A stretch of DNA of 64,000 bases from Chelatococcus sp. YT9 (GCF_018398315.1 NZ_JAHBRW010000001.1:3728501-3792500); one strand, 5' to 3'; shown: positions 28,212 to 36,921, counted from the stretch's first letter. Notes: generated from the letters alone by a model not told the origin. Translations and numbers: made by a program.

Positions 28212-28820
28212 ATGGCCTTCGAACTTCCAGCCCTCCCGTATTCTACAACTGCCCTCGCTGCCGCCGGCATGAGCCAAGAGACGCTTGAGCTCCACCACGG
28301 TAAGCACCATCAGGCCTATGTGACGGCGCTGAATGGCTTTGTGGAGAAGAACGAGGAGCTGAAAGGCAAGTCTCTGGAAGAGATCATCCGCTTCACCGCA
28401 GGCAAGGCGGATCTCGCACCCGTCTTCAACAACGCCGGCCAGCACTGGAACCATATCCTGTTCTGGCAGGCGCTTTCGCCGCGGGGTGGCAAGATCCCGG
28501 GCGGCCTTGAGAAAAAGCTTGTCGCCGACTTTGGGAGCGTCGATGCCTTCAAGGAGGCCTTCAAGACCGCTGCGACTACCCAGTTCGGTTCAGGGTGGGC
28601 ATGGCTTGTCCTTGGCGATGACGGCAAGCTGAAGGTCACGAAAAGCGCGAACGCGGACAATCCTCTCGCGTCCGGTCAGGGGAGGGCACTCCTTGGCCTC
28701 GATGTATGGGAGCACAGCTACTACGTCGATTTCCGCAACCGCCGGCCGGACTACACAGCCAACTTCCTCGACAAGCTCGCCAACTACGAATTCGCGGAAG
28801 CTGAGCTGAACAAGGCTTAA
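28212..28820 (+). CDS. sodB: Superoxide dismutase, Fe/Mn type
   Basis: The 202-residue protein has all metal ligands in context: LELHHGKHHQAYV, NNAGQHWNHILFW and LDVWEHSYYVDF. The QFGSGWAWLV segment is typical of the Fe-type subgroup. It converts superoxide to oxygen and hydrogen peroxide in the cytoplasm. The ATG at 28212 follows AAAGGAG. It is flanked by a probable promoter-operator and a terminator, so it is monocistronic. Confidence 0.94.
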   Translation: MAFELPALPYSTTALAAAGMSQETLELHHGKHHQAYVTALNGFVEKNEELKGKSLEEIIRFTAGKADLAPVFNNAGQHWNHILFWQALSPRGGKIPGGLEKKLVADFGSVDAFKEAFKTAATTQFGSGWAWLVLGDDGKLKVTKSANADNPLASGQGRALLGLDVWEHSYYVDFRNRRPDYTANFLDKLANYEFAEAELNKA

Positions 28821-28920
28821 CGGCTTTCGAGCGGCCGGCTGGCCGCCGGTGAGGCTGGCGCTCTGACGGCCGTCGCGCCAGCCGAACATAGCCGAGACCG
28901 TTCGCACAACCGGATCAAAT

Positions 28921-28947
28921 GGAGCCATGGTCGCCGTGGCTCCTTTT
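28921..28947 (+). terminator. Intrinsic terminator of sodB
   Basis: GGAGCCATGG (28921-28930) pairs with CCGTGGCTCC (28934-28943), ten pairs with one G-U, and is followed by TTTT. The bases from here to 29140 hold no supported gene. Confidence 0.75.
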
Positions 28948-29146
28948 CTGCTTTGGGCGCGAATTGTCCAAGGATCTTCATGACCCCCCTGGCGACCACC
29001 GCACTCTTGGCGATCGGCGCTCCCGGATGTGAGGGGATCGATCGGGCGACCGTTCTGGCGGCGCGTGGGCCGCATCTCTGCTCGCCATGGCTGTCCGCCG
29101 TCCCGACATCGCGGCCCTTATTAAAAAAAAAAGAGTTGCCATTCAT

Positions 29147-29162
29147 ATAAGTCGTTGCTTAT
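29147..29162 (+). promoter_or_regulatory. Operator-like inverted repeat before the ArsR-family gene
   Basis: ATAAG (29147-29151) and CTTAT (29158-29162) form a perfect inverted repeat eight bases upstream of the ATG, in an AT-rich promoter region. ArsR-family repressors commonly bind such sites in their own promoters. Confidence 0.5.
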
Positions 29163-29170
29163 CTATCGGC

Positions 29171-29485
29171 ATGATCGAGAACGAGATCTTCCGGGCCCTG
29201 TCAGATCCCACGCGCCGTGCGATCTTCGAGAAGCTCGCGGCAGGTGCGATGAACGCGACCTCTCTTCGCGCGGGGCTGCAGATTAGTCAGCCCGCCATGT
29301 CCCAGCATCTTGCGATTCTACGGAGTGCGAAACTGGTGCGGGAAGAGCGGCAGGGGCGGTTTGTGAACTATGAGGTCGATCCTGAAGGTTTGACTCTCAT
29401 CGCACAGTGGTTGGCAAAATATCGCGCGTATTGGCCTGCGCGTATTGAGTCCCTGAAGGTCTTGCTGAAGGATATGGACCAATGA
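29171..29485 (+). CDS. ArsR-family transcriptional repressor
   Basis: The 104-residue winged-helix protein starts MIENEIFRALSDPTRRAIF and has the recognition helix SQPAMSQHLAILRSAKLV. It has no metal-binding cysteines, so it is of the non-metal SdpR-like subgroup typically paired with SRPBCC proteins. Its stop overlaps the next start by four bases (ATGA). It probably controls the pair through the upstream operator. Confidence 0.88.
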   Translation: MIENEIFRALSDPTRRAIFEKLAAGAMNATSLRAGLQISQPAMSQHLAILRSAKLVREERQGRFVNYEVDPEGLTLIAQWLAKYRAYWPARIESLKVLLKDMDQ

Positions 29486-29841
29486 GCGGCGAAAAGACGG
29501 AAGACCAGAAAAAGGGCGTCGAGCTCGAATACCATATCGATGAACCGCCCCATAAGGTCTGGCGCGCTATCACCGTTCCTGAGCTCCGTGACGTCTGGCT
29601 CCCCAAAGAAGCGTTGGCGGATCCGGAAGCTACGTCGCTGACGCCTGGAGAAGAGGTCAGCTACAGGATGCGTGAAAGCGCTCCGCCATTTCTTGAAAGC
29701 GTGGTGACTTTCCGCGTGTCGCCCAATACTTCGGGTGGAACCAGCTTGCGTATCATCCACGTACTCGCGGATATCAGGTCTGGCTCAACGAATGCGGCTG
29801 CTGCGAACGACGACATGATGCCGGTCCTGCGAGCGGCCTGA
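29482..29841 (+). CDS. SRPBCC (AHSA1-like) domain protein
   Basis: The 119-residue protein has the START-like pattern [22 protein letters not shown]...WLP and a later [18 protein letters not shown] strand pair. It is shorter than most AHSA1 proteins (about 150 residues), so the last helix seems short. The translation-coupled ArsR partner is the standard context for this family. The ligand is unknown. Confidence 0.8.
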   Translation: MSGEKTEDQKKGVELEYHIDEPPHKVWRAITVPELRDVWLPKEALADPEATSLTPGEEVSYRMRESAPPFLESVVTFRVSPNTSGGTSLRIIHVLADIRSGSTNAAAANDDMMPVLRAA

Positions 29842-29882
29842 CGGCTCAAATCCTCAATCATCTGCAAGATTGGAATTCGCCG

Positions 29883-30506
29883 ATGCGCGAAGCGATGCAA
29901 CTCGTGCCCATGGTCATAGAACAGTCGAGCAAGGGAGAGCGCTCTTTCGACATCTTCTCCCGGCTGCTGCGCGAACGGATCATTTTTCTAAACGGTGAGG
30001 TCAACGATTCCGTATCCGCGCTTGTTTGCGCACAGCTGTTGTTCTTGGAAGCAGAAAACCCGAAGAAGCCGATAAACCTTTATATCAATTCTCCAGGCGG
30101 TGTCGTAACCAGCGGCCTTGCCATGTACGACACCATGCGCCACGTTCGCGCCCCGGTGCACACCCTGTGCATGGGGACCGCCCGCTCGATGGGATCGTTC
30201 CTGTTGATGGCAGGCGAGCCCGGTCACCGCGCGGCGCTGCCCCATGCAAGTTTGCTCGTTCATCAGCCGTTGGGCGGCTTTCAGGGACAGGCTTCGGACA
30301 TCCTCATTCATGCCGAGGAGACGCGACGGATCAAGCATCTGATGACGCGGCTCTATGCCGAGCATTGCGGCCGGACCTACGAAGAGGTTGAACGCGCGCT
30401 CGACCGCGATAACTTCATGACGGCGGAGGAGGCCCGGGAATGGGGGTTGATCGATCGGGTCCTTCATGTGCGCGCGGACGAGGGCGTATTATCGGGCTCG
30501 ATATGA
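29883..30506 (+). CDS. clpP: ATP-dependent Clp protease proteolytic subunit (extra copy)
   Basis: The 207-residue ClpP has an intact triad: Ser102 in ARSMGSFLL, His127 in [10 protein letters not shown] and Asp176 in the RDNF segment. The [18 protein letters not shown] oxyanion strand is also present. It stands alone without clpX or clpA and begins [23 protein letters not shown], a normal N terminus. Alphaproteobacteria often carry several ClpP paralogues. This one is likely the stress-associated accessory copy that docks a ClpX or ClpA encoded elsewhere. Confidence 0.9.
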   Translation: MREAMQLVPMVIEQSSKGERSFDIFSRLLRERIIFLNGEVNDSVSALVCAQLLFLEAENPKKPINLYINSPGGVVTSGLAMYDTMRHVRAPVHTLCMGTARSMGSFLLMAGEPGHRAALPHASLLVHQPLGGFQGQASDILIHAEETRRIKHLMTRLYAEHCGRTYEEVERALDRDNFMTAEEAREWGLIDRVLHVRADEGVLSGSI

Positions 30507-30567
30507 CATCGACCACCGCGTATCTCCCATGTTATCGGCCGCATCCTTCGGGCCGTGAGAGGCAGTT

Positions 30568-31044
30568 GTGAAACCGGAAAGCTCCATGCGTAAGCGGCCG
30601 TCCGCGCGCGTCCTTCTGCTGGATCAGTCAGGATGCGTCCTTCTTTTCAAATTTGTGCACAGGTCGGGGCCGCTCGCCGGGCGAAGCTATTGGGCGACAC
30701 CTGGCGGAGCGGTGGAGGAGGGCGAGACCTTCGAGGAGGCTGCCCTGCGCGAGCTGGAAGAAGAGACCGGGCTCATCAGGAATGAGATCGGTGCCGAGGT
30801 TGGCCGTCGAAGCCTTGAACTTCAGCTTACCGACGGAGAGACCGTGTGGGCGGAGGAACGATTCTTCGCTCTCCAAATAGCGCGGACCGCAATCTCGGAT
30901 TGGGGCTGGAGCGCTATAGAGCGAGAAGTGATGGCCGAACATCACTGGTGGTCTGCTGAAGAAATCCGGACGACGTCAGAGATCATCTTTCCCGATAATC
31001 TTCTGGAACTGATCGAGGCGGTGCCTGCACCAAAAGGCGTCTGA
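30568..31044 (+). CDS. Nudix hydrolase
   Basis: The 158-residue protein contains a complete Nudix box, GGAVEEGETFEEAALRELEEETG (about residues 47-69 in the GTG-start numbering). The box carries the catalytic REx2EE core. The start is a GTG preceded by GAGAGGCAG. Nudix enzymes hydrolyse nucleoside diphosphate derivatives, often oxidised nucleotides. The substrate cannot be read from the sequence. Confidence 0.9.
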   Translation: MKPESSMRKRPSARVLLLDQSGCVLLFKFVHRSGPLAGRSYWATPGGAVEEGETFEEAALRELEEETGLIRNEIGAEVGRRSLELQLTDGETVWAEERFFALQIARTAISDWGWSAIEREVMAEHHWWSAEEIRTTSEIIFPDNLLELIEAVPAPKGV

Positions 31045-31108
31045 TTGCGCCGTGATCCGCTCGCGGCGCATCCAAGCGGGCGCCGCGAGAGACAGCAAGG
31101 TGCACGGA

Positions 31109-31774
31109 TCAACTGGAGACATCCAGCCCGTCCGCTTTGGCATCCTGCCTCGGGCGACGGACGGCTCTCACCTTTCCGCTGGGGCCGCCGCCGCAGAAGA
31201 AGCGGTCGGCGCCATCGGACTCGAGCCCCGATACCCCTACGCCGGGAGGCATCTGCACTTGCTCGAGAACGTTCCCGGTTCTGGGGTCGATGCGTCGCAA
31301 TTCGCTCTCATCACCTTCCCACGTGCCATGCCAGAGTTCACCGTCCACCCAGGTCACCCCGGTGACGAAACGGTTGGAGGCGATGGTCCGGAGAACGGCG
31401 CCCGTTTCGGGGTCAATCTGGTGAATCTTGCGCTCTCGACATTGGCCCACCCAGAGGGTGCCCTCGGCCCAAGTGAGGCCTGAGTCGCTGCCGCCGCCTG
31501 GCGCCGGGATCGTGGAAAGCACGCGCCCGGTCCGAGGGTCGATCTTCTGAATGCGATCGGCGGCGATCTGAAAGAGATGCTCACCGTCGAACGCCGTGCC
31601 GGCATCCGCGGGGATGTCGATCGCACCTGTTGTCGTCCCGCTTGCGGGATCGATGGCATTGAGCTTGTCGCCCGATGCAAACCAGACGCGCTGACCGTCG
31701 AACGTGACGCCATGCACCTGGTCAATGCCCGGAAAGGGCCCGTATTCGTGGAGGATTTCAGCTGTCTGTTTCAT
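31109..31774 (-). CDS. Beta-propeller repeat protein (Vgb/YncE-like)
   Basis: The 221-residue protein consists of about five repeats of the form IDPxTGxV (for example AIDPASGTTTG, KIDPRTGRVL, QIDPETGAVL and RIDPRTGNVL) joined to WVGQ/WHGT strands. This is a small beta propeller of the glutamine-cyclotransferase or Vgb type. No signal peptide is evident, so it is probably cytoplasmic. It follows the TPR regulator gene by nine bases and is co-transcribed with it. The ligand is unknown. Confidence 0.75.
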   Translation of the reverse strand: MKQTAEILHEYGPFPGIDQVHGVTFDGQRVWFASGDKLNAIDPASGTTTGAIDIPADAGTAFDGEHLFQIAADRIQKIDPRTGRVLSTIPAPGGGSDSGLTWAEGTLWVGQCRERKIHQIDPETGAVLRTIASNRFVTGVTWVDGELWHGTWEGDESELRRIDPRTGNVLEQVQMPPGVGVSGLESDGADRFFCGGGPSGKVRAVRRPRQDAKADGLDVSS

Positions 31775-31783
31775 GGCTCGAGG

Positions 31784-33004
31784 CTAGCCGCTTGGCAGCG
31801 AGGGCGGGAGTAACAAGGTTGTCGTGAATCCCGGCATGGGCGGGGTGAGCCAACGACGGGCCCGTCCTTGTCCGAATGCCTCGACCTTGGAGGCTGCCGC
31901 GAGTTCGTCGAGCGCGCGCTGCACGGTGCGCTGGCTCGCGTGAAGGGCAAGCGCCAGCGCCGAACTCGACCAGGCCTCGCCATCGGCGAGGAGCGCCAGA
32001 ACAGCCGCATGCCGTTCTTCGACGGGCCGTGCCAGAACGATCACCTGGTCCGCGCGGCGCGGGGTCAGCGCGAAACCCTGCTTCGTCGCATCGACATCTG
32101 CCCAATCCCGGAGGACGTTGCGCAGCCGTCCGATTTCGACCCGAAGCCTTGCCCGATGGGATTCGTCCGCGCGCTTCGCTCGGAACGCTCGCGCAACGAG
32201 GCCGTCCCGCGAAGCTTCACGCGGCCAGGCTTCGGCCAGGGAACGCACGAGGGTGAACAGAACCGGGCGTGTGGCGAGCGAGATGATGGCTTGCTTGTAC
32301 CGTACGACATGGCGGCATGCATCGATGATGAGAGCGTCCGATGCCAGCAGCCGCTCGACGTCATCCAGAATGAGCTGTTGATCCTGCCCATCCGTGATCA
32401 GGCGGGCGGCTGGCGCCTCCAGCGTGAGGGATGCGGCGGCGACCTCCGCGATCAGCGCGGAAATACCGGCATGCTCCGCGGCCACTCTCCCACGCGCCAG
32501 AGCGGCGCGCGCCTCACCGATCCTCAATCGTCGCATAGCGATCCCGGCGAGTATCATCTCGTGAATGGTGCGCAGAGGCGGGGGCAGCGGTGCCGGATCA
32601 AGCCCACCCAGTGCCTGCTCCGCCTCCTCGAGGCGCCCGATGAGAAGAAGGCGCCGGACTTTGAGATGCTGCGCATGCGCAGCATTGATCCGGTCTCCAT
32701 GCAGTTCGAGAACTTTCCGCGCCGCATCAAGGGCCTTGGTCGGCCAGCCGAGATCGCGCGCGGCGAAAGCGACATCCGCCTCGGCGACGACGCAACGCGC
32801 GCGGGCCACGTCCTCCTTCGGCCCAAACGCGCGCGTGGCGTTGCGCAGGAGGAGCCGCGCGCGGGCAAGATCGCCGAGCTGGGCCATTGCAATGCCCCGC
32901 AGCGCAAGCGCGGGAGCGTCTTCGCGAAGCGCGACATAGTTCAGCGCGGAGAAGGGATCACCGGCGGCGAGGGCGCGCGCAGCGGCCGTGATCAGCGAAT
33001 CCAT
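31784..33004 (-). CDS. TPR-like regulator with C-terminal helix-turn-helix
   Basis: The 406-residue protein has helical TPR-like repeats over about residues 1-200 (AAGDPFSALNYVALREDAPALAL and onward). A middle winged-helix-like segment (RARLRVEIGRLRNVL) and a C-terminal helix-turn-helix (SSSALALALHASQRTVQRALDEL, about 343-365) follow. It is divergent from the DUF899 gene and operonic with the propeller gene, so it likely regulates both. I do not recognise a named family. Confidence 0.72.
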   Translation of the reverse strand: MDSLITAAARALAAGDPFSALNYVALREDAPALALRGIAMAQLGDLARARLLLRNATRAFGPKEDVARARCVVAEADVAFAARDLGWPTKALDAARKVLELHGDRINAAHAQHLKVRRLLLIGRLEEAEQALGGLDPAPLPPPLRTIHEMILAGIAMRRLRIGEARAALARGRVAAEHAGISALIAEVAAASLTLEAPAARLITDGQDQQLILDDVERLLASDALIIDACRHVVRYKQAIISLATRPVLFTLVRSLAEAWPREASRDGLVARAFRAKRADESHRARLRVEIGRLRNVLRDWADVDATKQGFALTPRRADQVIVLARPVEERHAAVLALLADGEAWSSSALALALHASQRTVQRALDELAAASKVEAFGQGRARRWLTPPMPGFTTTLLLPPSLPSG

Positions 33005-33121
33005 TCAAATCCCGCCACACTTGTCACTCCCACCCCGAGATCTCTGGCCCCTACCCTTATCTCATGATCAGCGATCGGCCGTCACATCATGCGCCGAAGA
33101 AATGATCGAGGGAGTGACATC

Positions 33122-33928
33122 ATGACGAAACATTTGACCGGAACACGAGAGGAATGGCAGGCGGCGCGGCTTGATCTGCTGGCGGCGGAAAAGGAGGTCA
33201 CGCGGCTCAGCGATGCCCTCGCGCAGCAGCGTCAGCGTTTGCCGTGGGTGCGCGTCGACAAGGAGTATCGTTTCGAGACGCGCGAAGGCGAAGCATCTCT
33301 CGCGGACCTCTTCCGGGGACGCTCGCAGCTGCTCGTCTATCACTTCATGTTTGGAGCGGATTATACGGCGGGATGTCCGTCCTGCTCGGCGATCGCGGAC
33401 GGCTTCAATGGTTTCGTGCCGCATCTCGCCAATCATGACGTCATGCTGTGGGCCGTGTCCCGGGCGCCCCTCGCGAAGTTGCAGGCTTACCAGCAACGCA
33501 TGGGCTGGACGTTCCCCTGGGCATCCTCGTTGGCGAGTGATTTCAATGCCGATTTTGGCGTTTGGTTCTCGGAAGAGGAGCAACGCGGGGGTGGTATTTC
33601 ATATAACTACCGGCCCGAGAAGGCATTCGCATGGCGTCCGGGACAGGAGGGCGGCGGCGCGGATGCTGAGGCGCATTTGGCGGCCACCTGCGGGACCGAC
33701 ACGGCCACCTACCAGCGCGAAAGGCCTGGCATGAGTGCCTTTGTGCGGGAGGACGGCGTCGTCTATCACAGCTACTCCACCTACGCGCGCGGGGTGGATG
33801 GCCTGTGGGGGATGTATCAATGGCTCGATCGCGCTCCCAAGGGGCGAAACGAAACGGGCATCTGGTTCCGCCGCCATGATGAGTACGGAGAGCCCGCAAG
33901 CAGCTTGGGTGCATCGTGCTGTGCCTGA
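33122..33928 (+). CDS. DUF899 thioredoxin-fold protein
   Basis: The 268-residue protein has the DUF899 signatures RLPWVRVDKEYRFETREGEASL and LVYHFMFGADYTAGCPSCSAIADGF. The CPSC lies where thioredoxins have their active site. VVYHSYSTYARGVDGLWGMYQWLDRAPKGRNE is near the end. Members are thought to be thiol or selenol oxidoreductase-like proteins without a proven substrate. The ATG at 33122 follows GAGGGAG. The gene overlaps the DUF2182 gene, with the TPR regulator divergent. Confidence 0.88.
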   Translation: MTKHLTGTREEWQAARLDLLAAEKEVTRLSDALAQQRQRLPWVRVDKEYRFETREGEASLADLFRGRSQLLVYHFMFGADYTAGCPSCSAIADGFNGFVPHLANHDVMLWAVSRAPLAKLQAYQQRMGWTFPWASSLASDFNADFGVWFSEEEQRGGGISYNYRPEKAFAWRPGQEGGGADAEAHLAATCGTDTATYQRERPGMSAFVREDGVVYHSYSTYARGVDGLWGMYQWLDRAPKGRNETGIWFRRHDEYGEPASSLGASCCA

Positions 33929-34770
33929 GCCCGGCGGAGCGCGCCTTCGGCCTCACTGCGGACCGGGCACGCGACGACGCGATGGCGTGCGGGCACGGCC
34001 GTCAGCGCGTTGTTTCAAGCGTCGCAGCGCTGGTCTTCGTGGCCAGCACAGCTGCCACAATCCTTGGATGTGCCTCCATGGAGACGATGGACGGGATGCC
34101 GATGCCCGGCGACTGGTCAATGTCTCTGGCATGGCTGCCGATGTGCGGTCAGACCTGGTCCGACGCGGCCCTGAGCTTTCTCGGTATGTGGACCGTGATG
34201 ATGGTCGCCATGATGCTCCCGTCCCTGATGCCGATCCTATGGCGCTACCACCGGGGGAGCAGCCTGTCCCGTGCGGGGCAGCCGGGTCTCCTGACCTTGC
34301 TCGTCGGCGCCGCCTATTTCCTTGTCTGGGCGCTGTTGGGGATGCTCGTCTTTGTGATCGGCTCCCAGCTGGCGACACTCGCGATGAGGCGACCGGACCT
34401 CGCCCAAACCACGCCGATGCTCATGGGAGCCTGGCTCCTGCTCGCCGGCGTGTTCCAGTGCACGCCGTCAAAGGCGCGCCTCCTGGCATGCTGCCGGAGT
34501 GCGCCGGAAGGAGGCGGGCAATGGGCGAACGGGTTCGCGGCCTCTGCTTATGGGCTCCGGCTCGGTCTCATCTGCTGCCTCAGCTGCTCCGCTCTTGTCG
34601 CTGTCCTTCTGGTCCTCGGCGTGATGGACCTTCGCGCTATGCTTCTCGTGACAGCGGCGATCACCGCTGAGCGTCTCGCCCCCAGAAGTCTCCGCGTTCC
34701 TGAGGCCATAGGAACCGTCACCGCCGGGGCAGGCGGCCTCTTGATCGCGCAAGCCGCTGGCCTCACCTGA
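33916..34770 (+). CDS. DUF2182 metal-binding membrane protein
   Basis: The product is an integral membrane protein of up to 284 residues. It has GMWTVMMVAMMLPSLMPIL (Met-rich, the hallmark of DUF2182), FLVWALLGMLVF, LLLAGVFQCTPSKARLLACC and GLRLGLICCLSC. The Met and Cys motifs in membrane segments suggest soft-metal binding. The GTG at 33916 overlaps the DUF899 stop; an ATG at 33982 is an alternative. It ends in a strong terminator. Confidence 0.82.
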   Translation: MLCLSPAERAFGLTADRARDDAMACGHGRQRVVSSVAALVFVASTAATILGCASMETMDGMPMPGDWSMSLAWLPMCGQTWSDAALSFLGMWTVMMVAMMLPSLMPILWRYHRGSSLSRAGQPGLLTLLVGAAYFLVWALLGMLVFVIGSQLATLAMRRPDLAQTTPMLMGAWLLLAGVFQCTPSKARLLACCRSAPEGGGQWANGFAASAYGLRLGLICCLSCSALVAVLLVLGVMDLRAMLLVTAAITAERLAPRSLRVPEAIGTVTAGAGGLLIAQAAGLT

Positions 34771-34790
34771 AGAGCCCTCAGCGCACAAGT

Positions 34791-34827
34791 TCCACCCGCG
34801 AACCGCGTCCGCGGGTGGAGCTTTTTT
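34791..34827 (+). terminator. Strong intrinsic terminator after DUF2182
   Basis: TCCACCCGCG (34791-34800) pairs perfectly over ten bases with 34810-34819, followed by GC and six T residues. It separates the DUF899/DUF2182 unit from the convergent rtcB gene. Confidence 0.9.
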
Positions 34828-34862
34828 AGGAGCGTGAGCCCCCAAGAGTGGGGTTTTTGTGG

Positions 34863-36260
34863 TCAGGCTGGAGCGCGGGCCTGCTTCTTCTTGCGCCAGG
34901 GCGCGTTTGCCGCCCAGTCGCCGGCCATGATGCAGCCGTAGGGGATCACCTCGTCGACGATCTCGGCGAGGCCATAGTGCTCGATCTGCCGGCGCACCGA
35001 CGCAGCGTTCTTGTAGGCGCTCGGTAGCTCCGAGATATCCGTCACACCCGAGAAGAAGCGCGCGTCGATACCCTGGGTCTCCGCGGCGAAGATCTCCGCG
35101 TCCGTCCGTCCCGCCTGAAGGCGCTTGTGCTGGCTACGCGAGAAGTTGCGACCCGCGCCATGAGGCGAAAATCCAAGGCCGTTCGGCGCATCCTTGCCAC
35201 GCACGATCAGTACAGGCTCCGCCATGTTGAGCGGAATGAGCGTCAGGTCCGTGGCGTCTTCGGCCCAGCCGGCGAAGGCCGGCGTCGCGCCCTTGCCGTG
35301 GTAGAACAGCCCGTCCGAGCGCCGGAAGACGAAGTTGTGCTCGTTCCAGAAGCGGTCCGAGACCTTCGCCGACAGCCGTTCGGCGGCCGCGTCGTGGATC
35401 AGCATATGGTTCGCTTTCGTCCAGGCCCGGATGGTCTGCAGAGCCTCCCAGTAGCGGTCGCCCTCCTCGGTATCGGCTGGAATCCAGGCGTTGTCGCGAT
35501 GGGTTTCCGGCGACGTCATCATGCGTACGGCATTGGCGATCATCATGCCCTTGCCATAGAGGCGAGCGCCCGGCGAACGCGAGCCGTGATGCGTCACCAG
35601 AGCCGTCTCGCCCGTCGACTTGATGGTTCCGACGAAGGCAAAATGGTTGCCGTCGCCCTGCGTGCCGAAATGCTCGATCGCCGCGCTGGTGATGTCGGCG
35701 AGCAGCGCGTTCGTGGTGAAGCGCTCCATCAGCGCCGGCTCCGGCCGGAACTGCTGGCCCCGCGGCCGCCCGCCCGGCCCGAAATGCGTCACCGCATGCA
35801 CGGTGTCGAGGAGAGCCTGCGGCGCGACGCCGGGATAGACCGAGATTGCCATGGAACAGCAGATATCAGCCGAGTGCATGCCGGGATGGATGGCTTCCGA
35901 CACCGCGATGCCGCCGACCGGGATCGTACCCATCGGGCCTGCCGGGCACGCATCCGGCATCACGGCGCCGGCCCGCACGACCGGAGTGCGCATCAGTTCC
36001 GTCATGCTTCGCGTCACCGCATCGACATTGGCCTGCTCGACCTCGTTCTCGGCATCGATGTTGATGTGGAACGGCACGGCGCCGGTGGGGCGCAAAGGGG
36101 TCGCGGGCGGCGGCTCGAACTGGCGCGCGGCCTCCACTGCGGCTGCAAATGAACCGCCGCTTTCCAGCACGGCGTTGCCCGCGGCGAGCGCCTTGCCAAA
36201 CCACTTGCCTTGCCGCATCCCGGCATCGATCAGGTCCTGTCCACTTAAAATCTCAGTCAT
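34863..36260 (-). CDS. rtcB: RNA-splicing ligase RtcB
   Basis: The 465-residue protein has the RtcB metal and GMP sites: HPGMHSADICCSM with the Mn-binding cysteine at about 134-135, GTQGDGNHFAFVG, HHGSRSPGARLYGKG and HGAGRNFSRSQ, whose histidine is guanylylated. RtcB joins a 2',3'-cyclic phosphate or 3'-phosphate end to a 5'-OH using GTP, repairing cleaved tRNA and other RNA. I chose the ATG at 36260; upstream sequence belongs to the last Y RNA. It is the distal protein gene of the rsr-Y RNA-rtcB unit under sigma-54 control. No rtcA cyclase is present. Confidence 0.94.
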   Translation of the reverse strand: MTEILSGQDLIDAGMRQGKWFGKALAAGNAVLESGGSFAAAVEAARQFEPPPATPLRPTGAVPFHINIDAENEVEQANVDAVTRSMTELMRTPVVRAGAVMPDACPAGPMGTIPVGGIAVSEAIHPGMHSADICCSMAISVYPGVAPQALLDTVHAVTHFGPGGRPRGQQFRPEPALMERFTTNALLADITSAAIEHFGTQGDGNHFAFVGTIKSTGETALVTHHGSRSPGARLYGKGMMIANAVRMMTSPETHRDNAWIPADTEEGDRYWEALQTIRAWTKANHMLIHDAAAERLSAKVSDRFWNEHNFVFRRSDGLFYHGKGATPAFAGWAEDATDLTLIPLNMAEPVLIVRGKDAPNGLGFSPHGAGRNFSRSQHKRLQAGRTDAEIFAAETQGIDARFFSGVTDISELPSAYKNAASVRRQIEHYGLAEIVDEVIPYGCIMAGDWAANAPWRKKKQARAPA

Positions 36261-36303
36261 CTCATTGTTCTTTCTGGCCACCCGTGGCGGCCGTCTTCGG
36301 CGT

Positions 36304-36460
36304 TCAGGACGACAAGTCGTGAGCGCAACGTCTTTTTCCGCCACCGCATCCGGGCCTCCGGCAGTCCCGGACTTGGGAAGGGATCGAACCTTCACGCCTC
36401 ACGGCATCCGGTTATCCCGGATCGCGTCTTCCAATGGAGTGGCGCTCGCATTCGTCCTGA
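36304..36460 (-). ncRNA. Y RNA 5 (YrlA-type), tRNA-Leu-like mimic
   Basis: The ends pair perfectly over 9 bp (36452-36460 with 36304-36312) and contain the Ro-binding signature GACGAATG. A second helix (36439-36447 with 36321-36329, one mismatch) follows after a 4-base/8-base internal loop. Inside, in permuted order, are a class-II-like variable arm, a T arm (GAAGG-TTCGATC-CCTTC) and a capped acceptor-like stem (36366-36371 with 36349-36354, 11-base loop). A D-arm region GTGGCGGAAAAAGAC, like tRNA-Leu, comes last. It ends 43 bases before the rtcB start. Binding to Rsr is inferred. Confidence 0.82.
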
Positions 36461-36464
36461 TCGG

Positions 36465-36609
36465 CCGCTGGCGACAAGCGTGACGCAGGACCTCTTCCCT
36501 GAGCTACATCCGATCCCGAAGGACCGGGAGGGGTGACTTGAACACCCGACCTTCCGCCTCGAGCGAGGCGGACGCTCTGACCTGTAGTCCTGCAGGCATT
36601 CGCCGGCGG
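36465..36609 (-). ncRNA. Y RNA 4 (YrlA-type) with UUCG-capped acceptor mimic
   Basis: The terminal stem pairs 36600-36609 with 36465-36474 (nine of ten pairs) and carries GGCGAATG. The second helix pairs 36587-36594 with 36484-36491. Inside are an 8-bp hairpin (TCCGCCTC/GAGGCGGA) in variable-arm position, then a T arm GGGTG-TTCAAGT-CACCC. A 7-bp acceptor-like stem (36521-36527 with 36510-36516) is closed by a C(UUCG)G tetraloop, and a TAGCTCAGG D-arm start follows. The tetraloop means the acceptor end can never be free or aminoacylated. It starts four bases upstream of Y RNA 5. Confidence 0.85.
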
Positions 36610-36620
36610 AGTGGTCTTCG

Positions 36621-36753
36621 AAGCACGGCGACAAGGATGGATGAAACCAGGAATGTCCCGCTCATGCCAGAGAGCGCCTGCAAGGTGAGGAGTCGAACCC
36701 CACGGAGCATTCCGTCTATGCTGCTGTAGTTCCATCCGGCATTCGCCGTTCTT
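36621..36753 (-). ncRNA. Y RNA 3 (YrlA-type) with shortened acceptor mimic
   Basis: The terminal stem pairs ACGGCGA (minus strand, 36743-36749) with TCGCCGT (36625-36631) and carries GGCGAATG. The second helix is 9 bp (36729-36737 with 36639-36647, one G-U). Inside are a T arm TGGGG-TTCGACT-CCTCA, then a minimal CCT-TGC-AGG hairpin at 36677-36685 in place of the acceptor stem. A D arm GCTC-TCTGGCAT-GAGC follows. The acceptor mimic is reduced to three pairs, the most degenerate of the five. Confidence 0.82.
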
Positions 36754-36801
36754 TGAAGGTCTTTATTCCATTGATTACTGTCCAGAAGCGGTCCGGTTAA
36801 G

Positions 36802-36921
36802 GTCATGACGACAACGGTCGGCGAAACGCTTCTGCTCTACCACTGAGCTACGGGCCAAAGAGGAGGCCCGACGGGGATCGAACCCGCGACTTGATGTAGT
36901 TTCGCCTGCATTCGTCATGGC
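36802..36921 (-). ncRNA. Y RNA 2 (YrlA-type), compact tRNA mimic
   Basis: The terminal stem core CATGACGA/TCGTCATG (within 36912-36921 and 36802-36811) includes GACGAATG. The second helix is a perfect GGCGAAAC/GTTTCGCC (36899-36906 with 36820-36827). The same helix in Y RNA 1 is GATGGAAC/GTTTCATC, so several pairs have changed on both strands. Inside are a T arm GCGGG-TTCGATC-CCCGT directly stacked on a 6-bp acceptor-like stem CGGGCC/GGCCCG with an 8-base loop, then a TAGCTCAGTGGTAGAGC D arm. It has perfect tRNA spacing but in permuted order. Confidence 0.88.

Noticed and set aside
28953-29150. 65-residue open frame between sodB and the ArsR-family gene
   Set aside because: It has no ribosome binding site or recognisable motif and runs through a lysine tract at the promoter of the next gene.
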